DNA of 41,337 bases from an uncultured Gammaproteobacteria bacterium. Its GTDB lineage: Bacteria; Pseudomonadota; Gammaproteobacteria; Pseudomonadales; Pseudohongiellaceae. Below the pieces are notes generated by a model. The model was not told the DNA's origin. It saw only the letters and a list, made by a program, of their open reading frames with translations, and did not search any database. Location: the NCBI GenBank assembly GCA_913058275.1, contig CAJXQP010000004.1:1-41337 (forward strand), in the 5' to 3' direction. Positions within the stretch are counted from its first letter, which is position 1. Every line of letters begins with the position of its first letter. Both the position numbers and the translations under genes were made by a program. Positions 31,414 to 41,311 of this stretch are shown piece after piece.

Positions 31414-33237
31414 TTAATCGGGAAGGGCGAAGACGAGAATTAAATCGCCGCCTCTTCGTCCTCTCGAACCTCCGCCAGATGCAACGGTTACGTATTCTTG
31501 ACCATCGATGACATATATCGAAGGTGAGGCAAACACGCCAGCCCCAGTATTAAATTTCCATAGCTCTTCGCCGGTATAGGCATCATAGGCGTAGAAATAG
31601 CCTGCGGTATTGCTGCCCGCACCAACGAAGACTATGCCGCCCGCGGTTACAACTGATCCGGCTTGCCCGTACCCTTCGAAGATCTGTCTCCAGATTAATT
31701 CTCCCGTCGTTGGGTCATAGGCGGAGAAATACCCCTTCGGATCGCGCCCGGAATTAAACGGCTGATCAATCGCATTGATATAAAGATAGCCCGTGTCCTT
31801 ACTGAAGGAAATCGGCGCGTAGTTCGCGCCTCCACCATAACCAGGAGAGAAAATCTGATTAGGCCCGATAGGAGTAAACTGCTCGACCAGTTCGTTCGCT
31901 TCCATCTGTTGTGCTGGAATATCGGTTGGGAAAACCGGTGATACGGGCTCCATTCTTTCGCCGTTAGCCTTGTGTGGAATTGGCTGTGTTGGATAGGGTA
32001 CTTCGCCCTCTACAGTGGTTACGGTTGAGACTGGGGTTTCGATGATCGGATGCACTGGTTCGCCAGTTTCGCGATTGAGAATATACAGCCAGCTGTTCTT
32101 GCTCGCCTGTGCGAGAGCTTTGATGTCCTGCCCATCGACTTCCATTTCAAACAAGACCGGTTGATTCCCGGAGTCGTAGTCCCACACATCGTGATGCACT
32201 TGTTGGTAGTACCACTCCAGGTTTCCCTCCTCTAAAGACAGAGCGATAAGCGAATCACTGAACAGGTTCATGCCGTCGCGTTTTGTGCTGTCGCCGAAAG
32301 GATTGCCGACGGCTACGTAGACCATGCCTAATTCGGGATCAATCGCCGGAGTTTCCCATATTCCGCCGCCGTTACGTTCGCCGCCAACCCAAGTCGGACC
32401 TGCGATATCCCAGCCCTGATCAGTTTCATCTTGCGGCACGGTATTGAAGTTCCAAATGCCTTCGCCAGTCTTAGCATCGATTGCCAACACATAGCCTCCA
32501 GCAATATGGCTCTCGCTTCGAGTCGTGCCAACATAGATAACGCCGTTGTAGACCTGTGGGGCTGTGGTGAACCAATAGCCAACCGAAATAGCAGTTTCGA
32601 TATCGGGGCTCTTCTCATGTAGCACATCGAGAATCACCGGTGCTTGTCCTTTGTCTCCGAAGCCCTCTAAAGGCTCGCCGGTAATGGCATCGAGCGCGAA
32701 GATAAATGAGCCCGCCGCGGAATACACCACGCCATCTTCATACGCCACGCCCCGATGTCTGAAGACATAGCCCTCGCGTCGACCGCCTCCTAGCAGACGA
32801 GTTACGTCATAGGCCCACAGGAGGTGCCCATCTTCTGCGTTTAGTGCATAGACGCTGCCACGCGAGTCGGTGACATACATTATGTCGCCTACAATTATTG
32901 GAGTGGTCTGGTTACTTACACCATCGATGACGCCGTGTTGGAATAGCCATTTCGGAGTTAGCTCGGCGACATTGCCGCGAGTAATTTGGTCGCTAGGCGC
33001 ATAGCGCGAACCAGCAAGATCGAGATTGTGCAGACGCCAATCCATATTTTGAACAGATGATCTTGGGCGTAGTGCAGACTCGACTTCCACCTGCTCAACT
33101 TCTCCGCCGGTAATACTACTGCTAGTCGCAACTTCGATAGAAGTTGAATCACCCTCTGGAGCACATCCAATTAAAAGAAGAGGTAGTCCGGCAAGTAGTA
33201 GTAAGGTTCGAATCGATTGCGGTCTTGAGTGCAACAT
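31414..33237 (-). CDS. PQQ-dependent dehydrogenase (quinoprotein), lipoprotein
   Basis: Lipobox LLIGC; PQQ propeller repeats (SRGSVYALNAEDGHLLWAYD, GYVLAIDAKTGEGIWNFNT, GGGIWETPAIDPELGMVYVAVGNP, YFYAYDAYTGEELWKFNTGAGVFASP). Confidence 0.9.
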   Translation of the reverse strand: MLHSRPQSIRTLLLLAGLPLLLIGCAPEGDSTSIEVATSSSITGGEVEQVEVESALRPRSSVQNMDWRLHNLDLAGSRYAPSDQITRGNVAELTPKWLFQHGVIDGVSNQTTPIIVGDIMYVTDSRGSVYALNAEDGHLLWAYDVTRLLGGGRREGYVFRHRGVAYEDGVVYSAAGSFIFALDAITGEPLEGFGDKGQAPVILDVLHEKSPDIETAISVGYWFTTAPQVYNGVIYVGTTRSESHIAGGYVLAIDAKTGEGIWNFNTVPQDETDQGWDIAGPTWVGGERNGGGIWETPAIDPELGMVYVAVGNPFGDSTKRDGMNLFSDSLIALSLEEGNLEWYYQQVHHDVWDYDSGNQPVLFEMEVDGQDIKALAQASKNSWLYILNRETGEPVHPIIETPVSTVTTVEGEVPYPTQPIPHKANGERMEPVSPVFPTDIPAQQMEANELVEQFTPIGPNQIFSPGYGGGANYAPISFSKDTGYLYINAIDQPFNSGRDPKGYFSAYDPTTGELIWRQIFEGYGQAGSVVTAGGIVFVGAGSNTAGYFYAYDAYTGEELWKFNTGAGVFASPSIYVIDGQEYVTVASGGGSRGRRGGDLILVFALPD

Positions 33238-33328
33238 TAGTCGTGCTCCCTTCGATAGTGTTATTAAAATTTATTGTCAAATTAACTATTAGAATACTTA
33301 GTAAAGTAACCCAAGCTAGTGGTGATGT

Positions 33329-33658
33329 TTAGAGGCTACTGTCCAACATAAACTCAACGATGGATTTTAGTTGGTCGTCGCTGCAGCTTACGCATAGGCC
33401 TCGCGGGGGCATGATGCCATTGAGTCCAGCGATTGTGTTTTGAACAAGTGTGTCCATGCCTTTTTCCATGCGAATTTCCCACTCGATCTGATCGCCTACC
33501 TCGGGGGAATGAGCCGCACCTGTGCCATGGCAGGCAAAGCACGTTGCTTGATAAATCTTCTCTGCATCGAAGTCGTCGTCTTCTGCGGCAACACTCAATG
33601 TCGGAAACAATAAGAATGCATAGGCAAAGTTAAACAAAGCTTTTGACGTCATGTGCAC
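33329..33658 (-). CDS. Cytochrome c (c5-like, single CFACH heme site)
   Basis: Signal peptide, QATCFACHGTGAAHSPEVGD...NGIMPPRGLCVSCSDDQLKSIVEFML. Confidence 0.88.
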   Translation of the reverse strand: MHMTSKALFNFAYAFLLFPTLSVAAEDDDFDAEKIYQATCFACHGTGAAHSPEVGDQIEWEIRMEKGMDTLVQNTIAGLNGIMPPRGLCVSCSDDQLKSIVEFMLDSSL

Positions 33659-33671
33659 AACCCGGTTACGA

Positions 33672-34469
33672 CTAATACTGTTTGCGTACTATATTGAAGA
33701 AGTCGACGAACTTCTGCATGTTTACTGCGTCCTGGGAGATGAGCAGCGAATGATCACCACCTGGGATTTCTACATAGACATGCTGCATACCTAGCTCCTG
33801 CATCTTCGCCACCCAAGCACGAGTGCGCTCTACCGGCACAGCGGCATCCTCGTCTCCCTGTAGAACGAAAATGGGCAGATGCTTGATGTTATTCAGAATG
33901 GTATTCATCGGCGCATCCGCTTCGGGTGCAGGCGCCGCTACTCCTAAACCTGCGAACATGTCCGGGTATTTAGCCGCAATATGGTAGGTGCCAGCGCCGC
34001 CCATGGAATGTCCCCAGAGGTAAATTCGGTTTGAATCAACACTGAACTCGTCGCGCATCAACTGTAAGACATTCATGACATCTTGTTCGCTACGCTCGGC
34101 GTCCTGCATATCATCTAGTGTTCTTGAGCCGTACCAGCCGCGGCGGATATAGCCCAGTGGCGTGACGACGATGTAGCCACTCGCTTCAGCCTGATCTAGT
34201 AATCCGTGATAACCCATCAGCCAGTCGTGGGTCCTGCCTAATCCATGCAAGGATACGATCAGCGGGGCTGGCTGGCTGCTGTCATAGCTTGAAGGAACAA
34301 AAACGGCATAGGGAATCGATTCACCGGTGCCTGGAAATTCATAGTTTCTGTGTTGAACGCGAGGATCATCGATATGCTGCTCATCATCGGTCCCTTGGCG
34401 ATCGGCATAACTCAGCGCGCCGGTAGAGAGTGTGATTGCCATTAGTGCTAGCTGCAGGAGTGTTTTCAT
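33672..34469 (-). CDS. Secreted alpha/beta hydrolase (esterase/depolymerase-like)
   Basis: Signal peptide; LIVSLHGLGRTHDW, LWGHSMGGAGTYHIAAKYP, GDEDAAVPVERT, GGDHS. Confidence 0.87.
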   Translation of the reverse strand: MKTLLQLALMAITLSTGALSYADRQGTDDEQHIDDPRVQHRNYEFPGTGESIPYAVFVPSSYDSSQPAPLIVSLHGLGRTHDWLMGYHGLLDQAEASGYIVVTPLGYIRRGWYGSRTLDDMQDAERSEQDVMNVLQLMRDEFSVDSNRIYLWGHSMGGAGTYHIAAKYPDMFAGLGVAAPAPEADAPMNTILNNIKHLPIFVLQGDEDAAVPVERTRAWVAKMQELGMQHVYVEIPGGDHSLLISQDAVNMQKFVDFFNIVRKQY

Positions 34470-34625
34470 TGTTGTTTTCTCCTACCCGTAGGGGCAGCGA
34501 TTTATTGAGATTGCCTCAGAGAATAAACCAATTCCACCTCGTATATCAAAGGTGAACAGCGCGCGGCCTGCATTATATGGAGAACAGGGATCACTTTAGC
34601 GCTGAGGTAAGGGGAAAGAATTACC

Positions 34626-35099
34626 CTAATTAATGGATTGGCCAAATACACCGCTTTCGGCGAGTGAGCGGATCAGCGCGATGGCGTCACGGTCGGTCTG
34701 TAAATAGGCGGATTTCAAATGCTCGCCAACATCATCAGAGCCGTCTTCCTCTAGTTCGCGCCTATAGGTGAAGCGCACGAACAGATAGCCTTCTTCCGGC
34801 TCTTCCAGGTGAGTGCCACTCTCTGCGTCTATCTGGTCATACTCTTCCATGGTTTGAGTGTGGATTTTTTCGTCGGGATAGAGCATAACTCGCTCATGAA
34901 ATGTGTGTTCCCCTATCTCGATGATTCGTTCGAACTCATCTTCGGCATACTCATTGTTCGTTACCTTCAAACTACTATTGAATGTGTCTGGGCGCCTCGC
35001 ACGCAGCAACAAGCCTTCCCATAGCTGAGTTCGCGTGAGAATTGGCAAATCCTCTTCCGTAAGATCGTTGACCTGAATGATGTGTTCAAACTCTAGCAA
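34626..35099 (-). CDS. DUF1857 / AtaL-like SRPBCC family protein
   Basis: FEHIIQVND...LTRTQLWEGLLLRARRPDTFNSSL...FHERVMLYPDEKIHTQT. Confidence 0.75.
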   Translation of the reverse strand: MLEFEHIIQVNDLTEEDLPILTRTQLWEGLLLRARRPDTFNSSLKVTNNEYAEDEFERIIEIGEHTFHERVMLYPDEKIHTQTMEEYDQIDAESGTHLEEPEEGYLFVRFTYRRELEEDGSDDVGEHLKSAYLQTDRDAIALIRSLAESGVFGQSIN

Positions 35100-35135
35100 T
35101 ACTTTCTCCTGCGACCATTTAACAGACTATCTGGA

Positions 35136-35981
35136 TTAGTCTATTTGTAGATTCCATGATTCTACTTCATCGAGCATTTCGAGATCGGTCCAATCGAATT
35201 TAAGCGGTGTTACCGATATATACCCCTGTTGGTAGGCATAGGTGTCGGTGGTCGAGTCTTGGGAATCCACGATAATTCGTACACTCTCATAGTCTGTGGT
35301 CATGGCGTCTCTTATGGTCGGAGCATAACGAGCCGTGCTCAGGTAAGAATCCCCCATGGGTCTTACGGCTACTCCTTTCAGTTCGCCGGCTGGGACGTTG
35401 ATTGAAATCATCGTGCCATTCGGCGCGCCAAGCCTGCGATATCGATCGACTAGATCGGCAGTGAACTTTGCTGTGATGGCGGTATTCTCACTATTGGGAT
35501 CTTCCGAGACGGCGATTGCAGGGAGTCCGTGATACAAGCCCTCCATAGCTGCCCCTACCGTTCCAGACAGATGAGAAACGTTGCCAACGTTTGCGCCGCG
35601 GTTTATACCAGACACGACAATATCGAAGGGCTGGTCTTTTCCTAACTCTTTCACGCCGAAGCGCACTGCATCAGCCGGTCTGCCATGAACGGAGTAGCCG
35701 AAGAAGCGGCCACCTTGCTCAAAGTTGTCGACCGTTATAGAGCCTATTGAGGATTGACTAGCGCCGGATTGATTCACGTTCGGAGCGGATACAACAACTT
35801 CTACACCTTCCAGTTGTGAAAGAGCCGCATGCAGAGCGTGCAGGCGTGGAGATTCGATTCCATCATCGTTTGAGAGCAGAATACGGTAGGATTGTGCCGA
35901 CGCTAGGACACTGAAGCAGCTCAATACAATCGCTGCCACAAATTGAGAGAAGGGCGTTGCGCTGTTTATTGGTCGTATCAT
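35136..35981 (-). CDS. surE: SurE-family 5'/3'-nucleotidase with N-terminal signal peptide
   Basis: YRILLSNDDGIESPRL, SAPNVNQSGASQSSI, HGRPADAVRFGV, VSGINRGANVGNVSHLSGTVGAAMEG; Sec signal ending ASAQS. Confidence 0.9.
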   Translation of the reverse strand: MIRPINSATPFSQFVAAIVLSCFSVLASAQSYRILLSNDDGIESPRLHALHAALSQLEGVEVVVSAPNVNQSGASQSSIGSITVDNFEQGGRFFGYSVHGRPADAVRFGVKELGKDQPFDIVVSGINRGANVGNVSHLSGTVGAAMEGLYHGLPAIAVSEDPNSENTAITAKFTADLVDRYRRLGAPNGTMISINVPAGELKGVAVRPMGDSYLSTARYAPTIRDAMTTDYESVRIIVDSQDSTTDTYAYQQGYISVTPLKFDWTDLEMLDEVESWNLQID

Positions 35982-36131
35982 CTATTCCTCGAATATTGCT
36001 TTACTATCGCAATAAGTTGTTATGAAGTATTGTTGTCGGCGAGATTGGATTAGGATTGGCTAACAACACAATCGTCTATAGTACAGACTAGCCTGTACAA
36101 TTTATAGCTATACACCACTTAGGATTTACTC

Positions 36132-36971
36132 ATGCGCCAGACAGTAAAAGTACTAGTTAAGACTCTAGCGATTTCGATGTCGCTGGGCACAGCGATGCCG
36201 GCGTTGGGACAGAACGCAACCAGCAATGATTCAGGAATCGAGAATAATCTAATGATGGCGATGGCATGGAAACAGACCGCCGCCGAATTTCGCGCGCTCT
36301 ACCATCAAGGCTTCAACATTGCTCGCATGCGCGTTGAAATTGCCTTGGCGCAGAAGCAAGACGACTCTGCGCCACTCGCAATAATTAGTGATGTCGATGA
36401 AACCCTGTTACTCGCGAATGACTACTGGGGCTATCTCATCAATCAGGGGCAGGATTTTTTCGACGATGCATCTTGGGATCGTTGGATCGAGGAGAATCGC
36501 GCAGTCGCAAGTCCCGGAGCATTAGAGTTTCTAAATTTTTGCGTGAGCAATTCGGTTGAAATTTTCTATGTGACCAATCGTGATCAGGGCGAGACCACCG
36601 TGCAGCTGGCGATTAACAACTTAAACGCCGTTGGCTTTCCTCTCGCAGACGCTGCGCACATGCGCGTTTTACGAGAGAGTTCTAACAAGGAACTCGTGCA
36701 GCAGCAGATAAGAGAAGACTATGAAGTGGTTGCGCTGTTAGGTGACAATCTCAACGACTTTGCGCGCCGCTATTATTCCACAGATGTGGTTGAACGCATG
36801 AGTCTTATGGAACAGGATAGAGACCGTTATGGCAGCGACTACATTCTTTTTCCGAACCCCACCGACGGCCATTGGATTCGTGCAATTTTTGGTGAGTCAG
36901 AACCCGCTGCCTCTGCCGAGAATCGCGACATACTAAGGGACGCTGCGACACGTGCTGCCTGGGCCCCGTAG
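36132..36971 (+). CDS. Secreted HAD-superfamily (IIIB) acid phosphatase / e(P4)-like 5'-nucleotidase
   Basis: Signal peptide; IISDVDETLLLAND, IFYVTNRDQGE, LLGDNLNDF, LFPNPTDGHW. Confidence 0.88.
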   Translation: MRQTVKVLVKTLAISMSLGTAMPALGQNATSNDSGIENNLMMAMAWKQTAAEFRALYHQGFNIARMRVEIALAQKQDDSAPLAIISDVDETLLLANDYWGYLINQGQDFFDDASWDRWIEENRAVASPGALEFLNFCVSNSVEIFYVTNRDQGETTVQLAINNLNAVGFPLADAAHMRVLRESSNKELVQQQIREDYEVVALLGDNLNDFARRYYSTDVVERMSLMEQDRDRYGSDYILFPNPTDGHWIRAIFGESEPAASAENRDILRDAATRAAWAP

Positions 36972-37061
36972 GCATTGATAAGATTTGACTAGTCGACACA
37001 TACAAACCCAAGCAATAGAATGCACGCCATTCGCTTGGCAAATAAATTAACAGGATAGACA

Positions 37062-38156
37062 ATGAATTCAGACGTACTCTTTAAGCCTTTTAATCACCCG
37101 AAATTACAACTACCCAATCGTATTATCATGGCGCCTATGACGCGACAGTTCTCTCCTAATGGAATACCCGATAGCAATGTCGAAGAATATTATAGAAAGC
37201 GAGCCGCGGGCGGTGTCGGGTTAATTATTACCGAGGGCACAACCGTCAATCACAGGGCGGCATCATCAGGAGTACAAATACCTTGTTTTCACGGTGATGC
37301 CTTAGAAGGTTGGGGAAAAATCGTCAAGGCCGTGCATGCCGCAGGTGGCAAGATAGCACCACAGTTGTGGCACGTGGGCTCGATTCGAAAACCGGGTGAG
37401 GGGCCACATCCTGACTATCCCTCAGCGACACCTTCCGGTCTGCTAGGGCCAGATAAAAAAGTACTAGAACCACTATCGACAAGCGAGATCGATGAGTTGG
37501 TTGTAGCTTATGCTCAAGCTGCAGCAGATGCCGTGCGCCTTGGATTCGACGCCATCGAGTTACACGGTGCGCATGGCTATCTGATCGATAACTTCTTCTG
37601 GGAAGGCACCAATCAAAGAGATGACAAGTATGGAGGCTCTCTTGAAAATCGCACGCGATTCGCCGTTGAGATCATGCAGGCGATACGTGGAGAAGTCGGC
37701 GACGACTTTCCTGTGATCTTGCGCTTCTCGCAATGGAAGCAGCAGGACTTCGATTCGAAACTGGCACAGACGGCGGAAGAGTTGGAGCAATTTCTGAGTC
37801 CCCTGTCCGATGCGGGCGTGGATATCTTCCACTGCAGCACGAGACGATTCTGGGAGCCGGAATTCGAAGGCTCTTCGCTGAACTTAGCGGGCTGGGTTAA
37901 GAAGATAACGGGCAAGCCAACAATCAGTGTAGGCAGTGTCGGTCTAAGCGAAGAATTCGTCGCGACCTATAGTGATGGTTCTGCAGAAGTGGCAGGGATC
38001 GATGAGCTATTAAGTCGCATGGAAGACGATGAGTTTGATCTGATTGCAGTGGGCCGCGCTTTGATAGCGAATCCTGATTGGGCAAACAGAGTAAAAAATA
38101 ATGACATGGATTCGATAGAGACTTTCCATAAAGAGCAACTAACCGCGCTGGTCTAA
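37062..38156 (+). CDS. NADH:flavin oxidoreductase / Old Yellow Enzyme family
   Basis: PNRIIMAPMTRQFS, APQLWHVGSIR, FDAIELHGAHGYLIDNFFW.TNQRDDKYGGSLENRTRF. Confidence 0.95.
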   Translation: MNSDVLFKPFNHPKLQLPNRIIMAPMTRQFSPNGIPDSNVEEYYRKRAAGGVGLIITEGTTVNHRAASSGVQIPCFHGDALEGWGKIVKAVHAAGGKIAPQLWHVGSIRKPGEGPHPDYPSATPSGLLGPDKKVLEPLSTSEIDELVVAYAQAAADAVRLGFDAIELHGAHGYLIDNFFWEGTNQRDDKYGGSLENRTRFAVEIMQAIRGEVGDDFPVILRFSQWKQQDFDSKLAQTAEELEQFLSPLSDAGVDIFHCSTRRFWEPEFEGSSLNLAGWVKKITGKPTISVGSVGLSEEFVATYSDGSAEVAGIDELLSRMEDDEFDLIAVGRALIANPDWANRVKNNDMDSIETFHKEQLTALV

Positions 38157-38235
38157 TTGCTTCGAAGTCGCGACAATTGATTAGAGCAAATATTCGAGCG
38201 AGATCTTTAGAAGACTACAACAAGGGGTTGAAGAA

Positions 38236-39129
38236 ATGACGCAGTTCGCCCAATCGAAAGTAAAGCTTTTCCTTATTGGCATCTTCTTCGTACTGTTGTT
38301 GGCGGCTTTATTATTATTTCTGCCGCCCTCTGTCTCTAGTTCGGCTCAGCTGTCTGAATCTGCGGAGGCTATCGAGCGCGGCGAATATTTAGTTATAGCG
38401 GGAGGCTGTATTAGCTGCCACCGCGGGGAAGATGACGCGGAATCGTTTGTCGGAGGCCTTGCCCTAGTGTCAGATTTTGGTACGTTCTATGCGCCAAATA
38501 TCACTCCTGATCAGGAGACCGGAATTGGCAGCTGGGAAGCGCAGGATTTTCTACGTGCGCTCCAGCACGGACGCACTCCTTCGGGTAGTTTCTACTATCC
38601 CGCATTCCCGTATCGCGCCTATGCAGGACTAAGCGACGAAGATGTGCTGGATATTGGATCCTACCTTATGAGCCTAGAACCTTCGATCAATGCGGTCCCA
38701 GAAGCGGAAACGCCAGCCTGGCTAAACCGCTGGGCAATGGCCGGGTGGAATCTATTGGCAGACATGAGCGAAGCTGATGCTGAAACCTTCGATGATGAGC
38801 TAGTTGCGCGCGGTGCGTATATTGCGCGCAATCTTGGACATTGCAGCGAGTGCCATACGCCGAGAAATACAGTAGGAATTCTCGATGCGAGCAGAGAGTT
38901 TGCAGGAGCGACCCTTGGTGAAGAAGTTATCGAAGCGATCGACGCTGAAGCGCTAAGCAAGTGGACCACGAATAATTTTGATCTGTTCATGTTGATAGGA
39001 ATGAAGCCAGATGGTGAATTTGCTGGCGGCGACATGAACGATGTTATCGAGCACAATACCAGCAAGATAAGTGATGAGGACAGAGACGCGTTAGCGGCAT
39101 TCTTTACGCGACACAATCAATCCGAGTAA
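38236..39129 (+). CDS. Membrane-anchored diheme cytochrome c
   Basis: N-terminal TM; CISCH and CSECH heme sites; alcohol-dehydrogenase cytochrome-subunit-like PNITPDQETGIGSWEAQDFLRALQHG. Confidence 0.92.
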   Translation: MTQFAQSKVKLFLIGIFFVLLLAALLLFLPPSVSSSAQLSESAEAIERGEYLVIAGGCISCHRGEDDAESFVGGLALVSDFGTFYAPNITPDQETGIGSWEAQDFLRALQHGRTPSGSFYYPAFPYRAYAGLSDEDVLDIGSYLMSLEPSINAVPEAETPAWLNRWAMAGWNLLADMSEADAETFDDELVARGAYIARNLGHCSECHTPRNTVGILDASREFAGATLGEEVIEAIDAEALSKWTTNNFDLFMLIGMKPDGEFAGGDMNDVIEHNTSKISDEDRDALAAFFTRHNQSE

Positions 39130-39153
39130 TCTCTACGGAGTATTCAGGCATAA

Positions 39154-39179
39154 AAAAAGGCAGCCAAGGCTGCCTTTTT
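39154..39179. terminator. Bidirectional intrinsic terminator between convergent cytochrome genes
   Basis: AAAAAGGCAGCCAAGGCTGCCTTTTT. Confidence 0.88.
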
Positions 39180-39200
39180 AATTTCTTACAACGAATATTG

Positions 39201-39689
39201 TTAGTCGTTGTCTACTCTAAAGTCATCGTGACAGTTTCCACAACTACCACCGAGTCCTCGGAATGCGCCTAGGGTAGCAGCCATGTCACCGCCGGCAGCG
39301 ACTTCCGCAAAAGTATTAGCACCCTCAAGCAATGCCTGAGCCTTCGCGGCGAATTCGGCAGGGTTTTCCCAAATCACGTCTAGAGCTTCGGTTTCAACGT
39401 CGAAATCGCGCGTGTCCATAGCAGCGAACAAATCAGGAATCATTGGCGCAAGAGCGGCTATGTTATGCGCATTCTTTTCTGCGAGCTCTGCATTGAAGGG
39501 CGCGCCCTGCGCCATACCGGCGATCGGAAGGAGATTGAATAAAAGCAGTTTGAACACAGACTGACGCGTTTCGGCGGCCCCTGCTGCTCTTTGTGCTGGT
39601 GTAGGTTCGTCTTGAGCCGACGCTGTAAACAGCGTGCCCGAAACAAGCATCGCTAAAGCAGAAACTAGTACAAGTGCTTTTTTGATCAT
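39201..39689 (-). CDS. Cytochrome c' (class II, C-terminal CGNCH)
   Basis: Signal peptide; four-helix-like body; SCGNCHDDFRV at C-terminus. Confidence 0.88.
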   Translation of the reverse strand: MIKKALVLVSALAMLVSGTLFTASAQDEPTPAQRAAGAAETRQSVFKLLLFNLLPIAGMAQGAPFNAELAEKNAHNIAALAPMIPDLFAAMDTRDFDVETEALDVIWENPAEFAAKAQALLEGANTFAEVAAGGDMAATLGAFRGLGGSCGNCHDDFRVDND

Positions 39690-39940
39690 TTATATCTCCG
39701 ATCCCTTATAGGATATTGCTAGTCAAATTAATTCGTTTAGTCGAGTGCTTGGCAACAGGGCCCTAAAACTCGCCTTCTGCAAAACTGCAGTTGCAGACTA
39801 TATTACAAGTAATTTGTGAATGTCACTGTCTCTGGACGAATTCTTTTGCATAGAGGAACTCGCGAGCGGAATCCTACTACTTATAGAGGACCAGACAATG
39901 ATGTATTTTATTCGAGGCTATTCAGGGATTTTCGGACGGG

Positions 39941-41032
39941 CTAGTTTGCCACTTCCTTCCAGACAAATAGCCTCGTCGCCAACACAAATGCAATTACAAA
40001 CCAAGCCGCGATGCCTATTAGGGTAGGCGTGATTTCAAGTAAACTTGCACCATTGTTTGCGATCTCGCGCATAGCGGTGGACACGAAGCTCAGTGGTAGC
40101 AAATTCGCGATAGGTTGAATCAATTCGGGCATAGACTCTATTGGATAGAACACGCCAGACAGGAATATCTGCGGAAATATCACGAGATTTCCAACAGCCA
40201 TAACAGCCTGTTGCGTCTTAGCTATACTACCCAGGCAGAACCCTAGACAGAGAAAAATAAAGGTGCCTAGAATAATCATTAAGTAGAAAGAGGCGAAGTT
40301 TCCGACAATACGGACATCGAGGATGGTCACGGCGAAAAGAATTAGCACCGTGAGTTGAATCAATATGATTGCCATTCTGGCGAGCACGATAGCAGTAATA
40401 AAATCATGAGGTTTGATCGGTGTGACAAAAAGCCTCTTCAGAATGCCTTTGCGACGAAACTCAACGATATTAAACCCGCTGCCAGCAATACTAAGTTGCA
40501 TGAGGGTAAAAGCCATCAAACCCGGCAACAGAAAATCTAGATAACGTTGGGAGCGCGCCTGCACATCCTCAATCGTGAGTGTGAACATCGGTTCGATATT
40601 TCTAAACTCACGTTCGATCGAGATTAGTGTCTGTTCGAGCAGCGGCATGATTAAGCCCAGCTGTTGTACTTGCGCCGCATCCACGAGTAGTTGCAACTCA
40701 GCTCCATCGTTTTGTGCATCGAAGTCCTCGGGTAGTATAAGCACCATGGTCTGGTCGCCCTCTATGAGCTCTGTACGCAGGTTTGATTCTTCCCCTTCAG
40801 TGACAGTGAATAGCGGGTTGTCATTCAGCATCTGTGAAAAATCCGATGCTACTTCGCTAGTAGAATTGTTCACGATGCCGAGCTTGATGGGATCGACTTC
40901 GCCGTTGTTTGCGAAAGCGAAAATCGTCATAAAAATAATTGGGAAAAATAGGCTGAAGAAAATAGACTGCCTGTCACGCAAGAAAATTTTCAGGAATATT
41001 TTGGCTAGATGTAGTTGCAGTTTAGTTGGCAT
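39941..41032 (-). CDS. ABC-2 type transporter permease
   Basis: N-terminal TM, large extracytoplasmic loop, five C-terminal TMs; FLPGLMAFTLMQL...RRKGILKRLFVTPI...QIFLSGVFYPIESMPELIQPIANLLPLSFV. Confidence 0.93.
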   Translation of the reverse strand: MPTKLQLHLAKIFLKIFLRDRQSIFFSLFFPIIFMTIFAFANNGEVDPIKLGIVNNSTSEVASDFSQMLNDNPLFTVTEGEESNLRTELIEGDQTMVLILPEDFDAQNDGAELQLLVDAAQVQQLGLIMPLLEQTLISIEREFRNIEPMFTLTIEDVQARSQRYLDFLLPGLMAFTLMQLSIAGSGFNIVEFRRKGILKRLFVTPIKPHDFITAIVLARMAIILIQLTVLILFAVTILDVRIVGNFASFYLMIILGTFIFLCLGFCLGSIAKTQQAVMAVGNLVIFPQIFLSGVFYPIESMPELIQPIANLLPLSFVSTAMREIANNGASLLEITPTLIGIAAWFVIAFVLATRLFVWKEVAN

Positions 41033-41311
41033 CAGTCCCTCAGCCCGTGGCCAGTAAGCGCAAGGAATACATCTTCGATATTGCCATGCATGGGTGCTTG
41101 TGGAGGTTCTGGCGCATGTTTAAGAATTAAATTCTGCGGTGTATCTTCGGCAACTAATTTGCCGTGATCCATAATGGCGATACGTTCACAGAGCGATTCG
41201 GCTTCTTCCATGTTGTGAGTAGTCAGCACGATAGTCATGCCTGCATCATTCAGCTCACGTACAAGATCCCACAGATTGTGTTTGGCTTGTGGGTCGAGGC
41301 CTGTAGTTGGC
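41032..41311 (-). CDS. ABC transporter ATP-binding protein, N-terminus cut off by contig end
   Basis: PTTGLDPQAKHNLWDLVRELNDAGMTIVLTTHNMEEAESLCERIAIMDHGKLVAEDTP; TGATG overlap with permease start. MCIRDR at the ORF start is adapter. Confidence 0.93.

Noticed and set aside
38661-39116. 151-aa minus-strand ORF over the diheme cytochrome gene
   Set aside because: Antisense to a gene with two heme motifs; Ser/Ala-rich shadow.
40575-41057. 160-aa plus-strand ORF over the ABC permease
   Set aside because: Antisense shadow, Ser/Cys-rich, overlapping a coherent permease.
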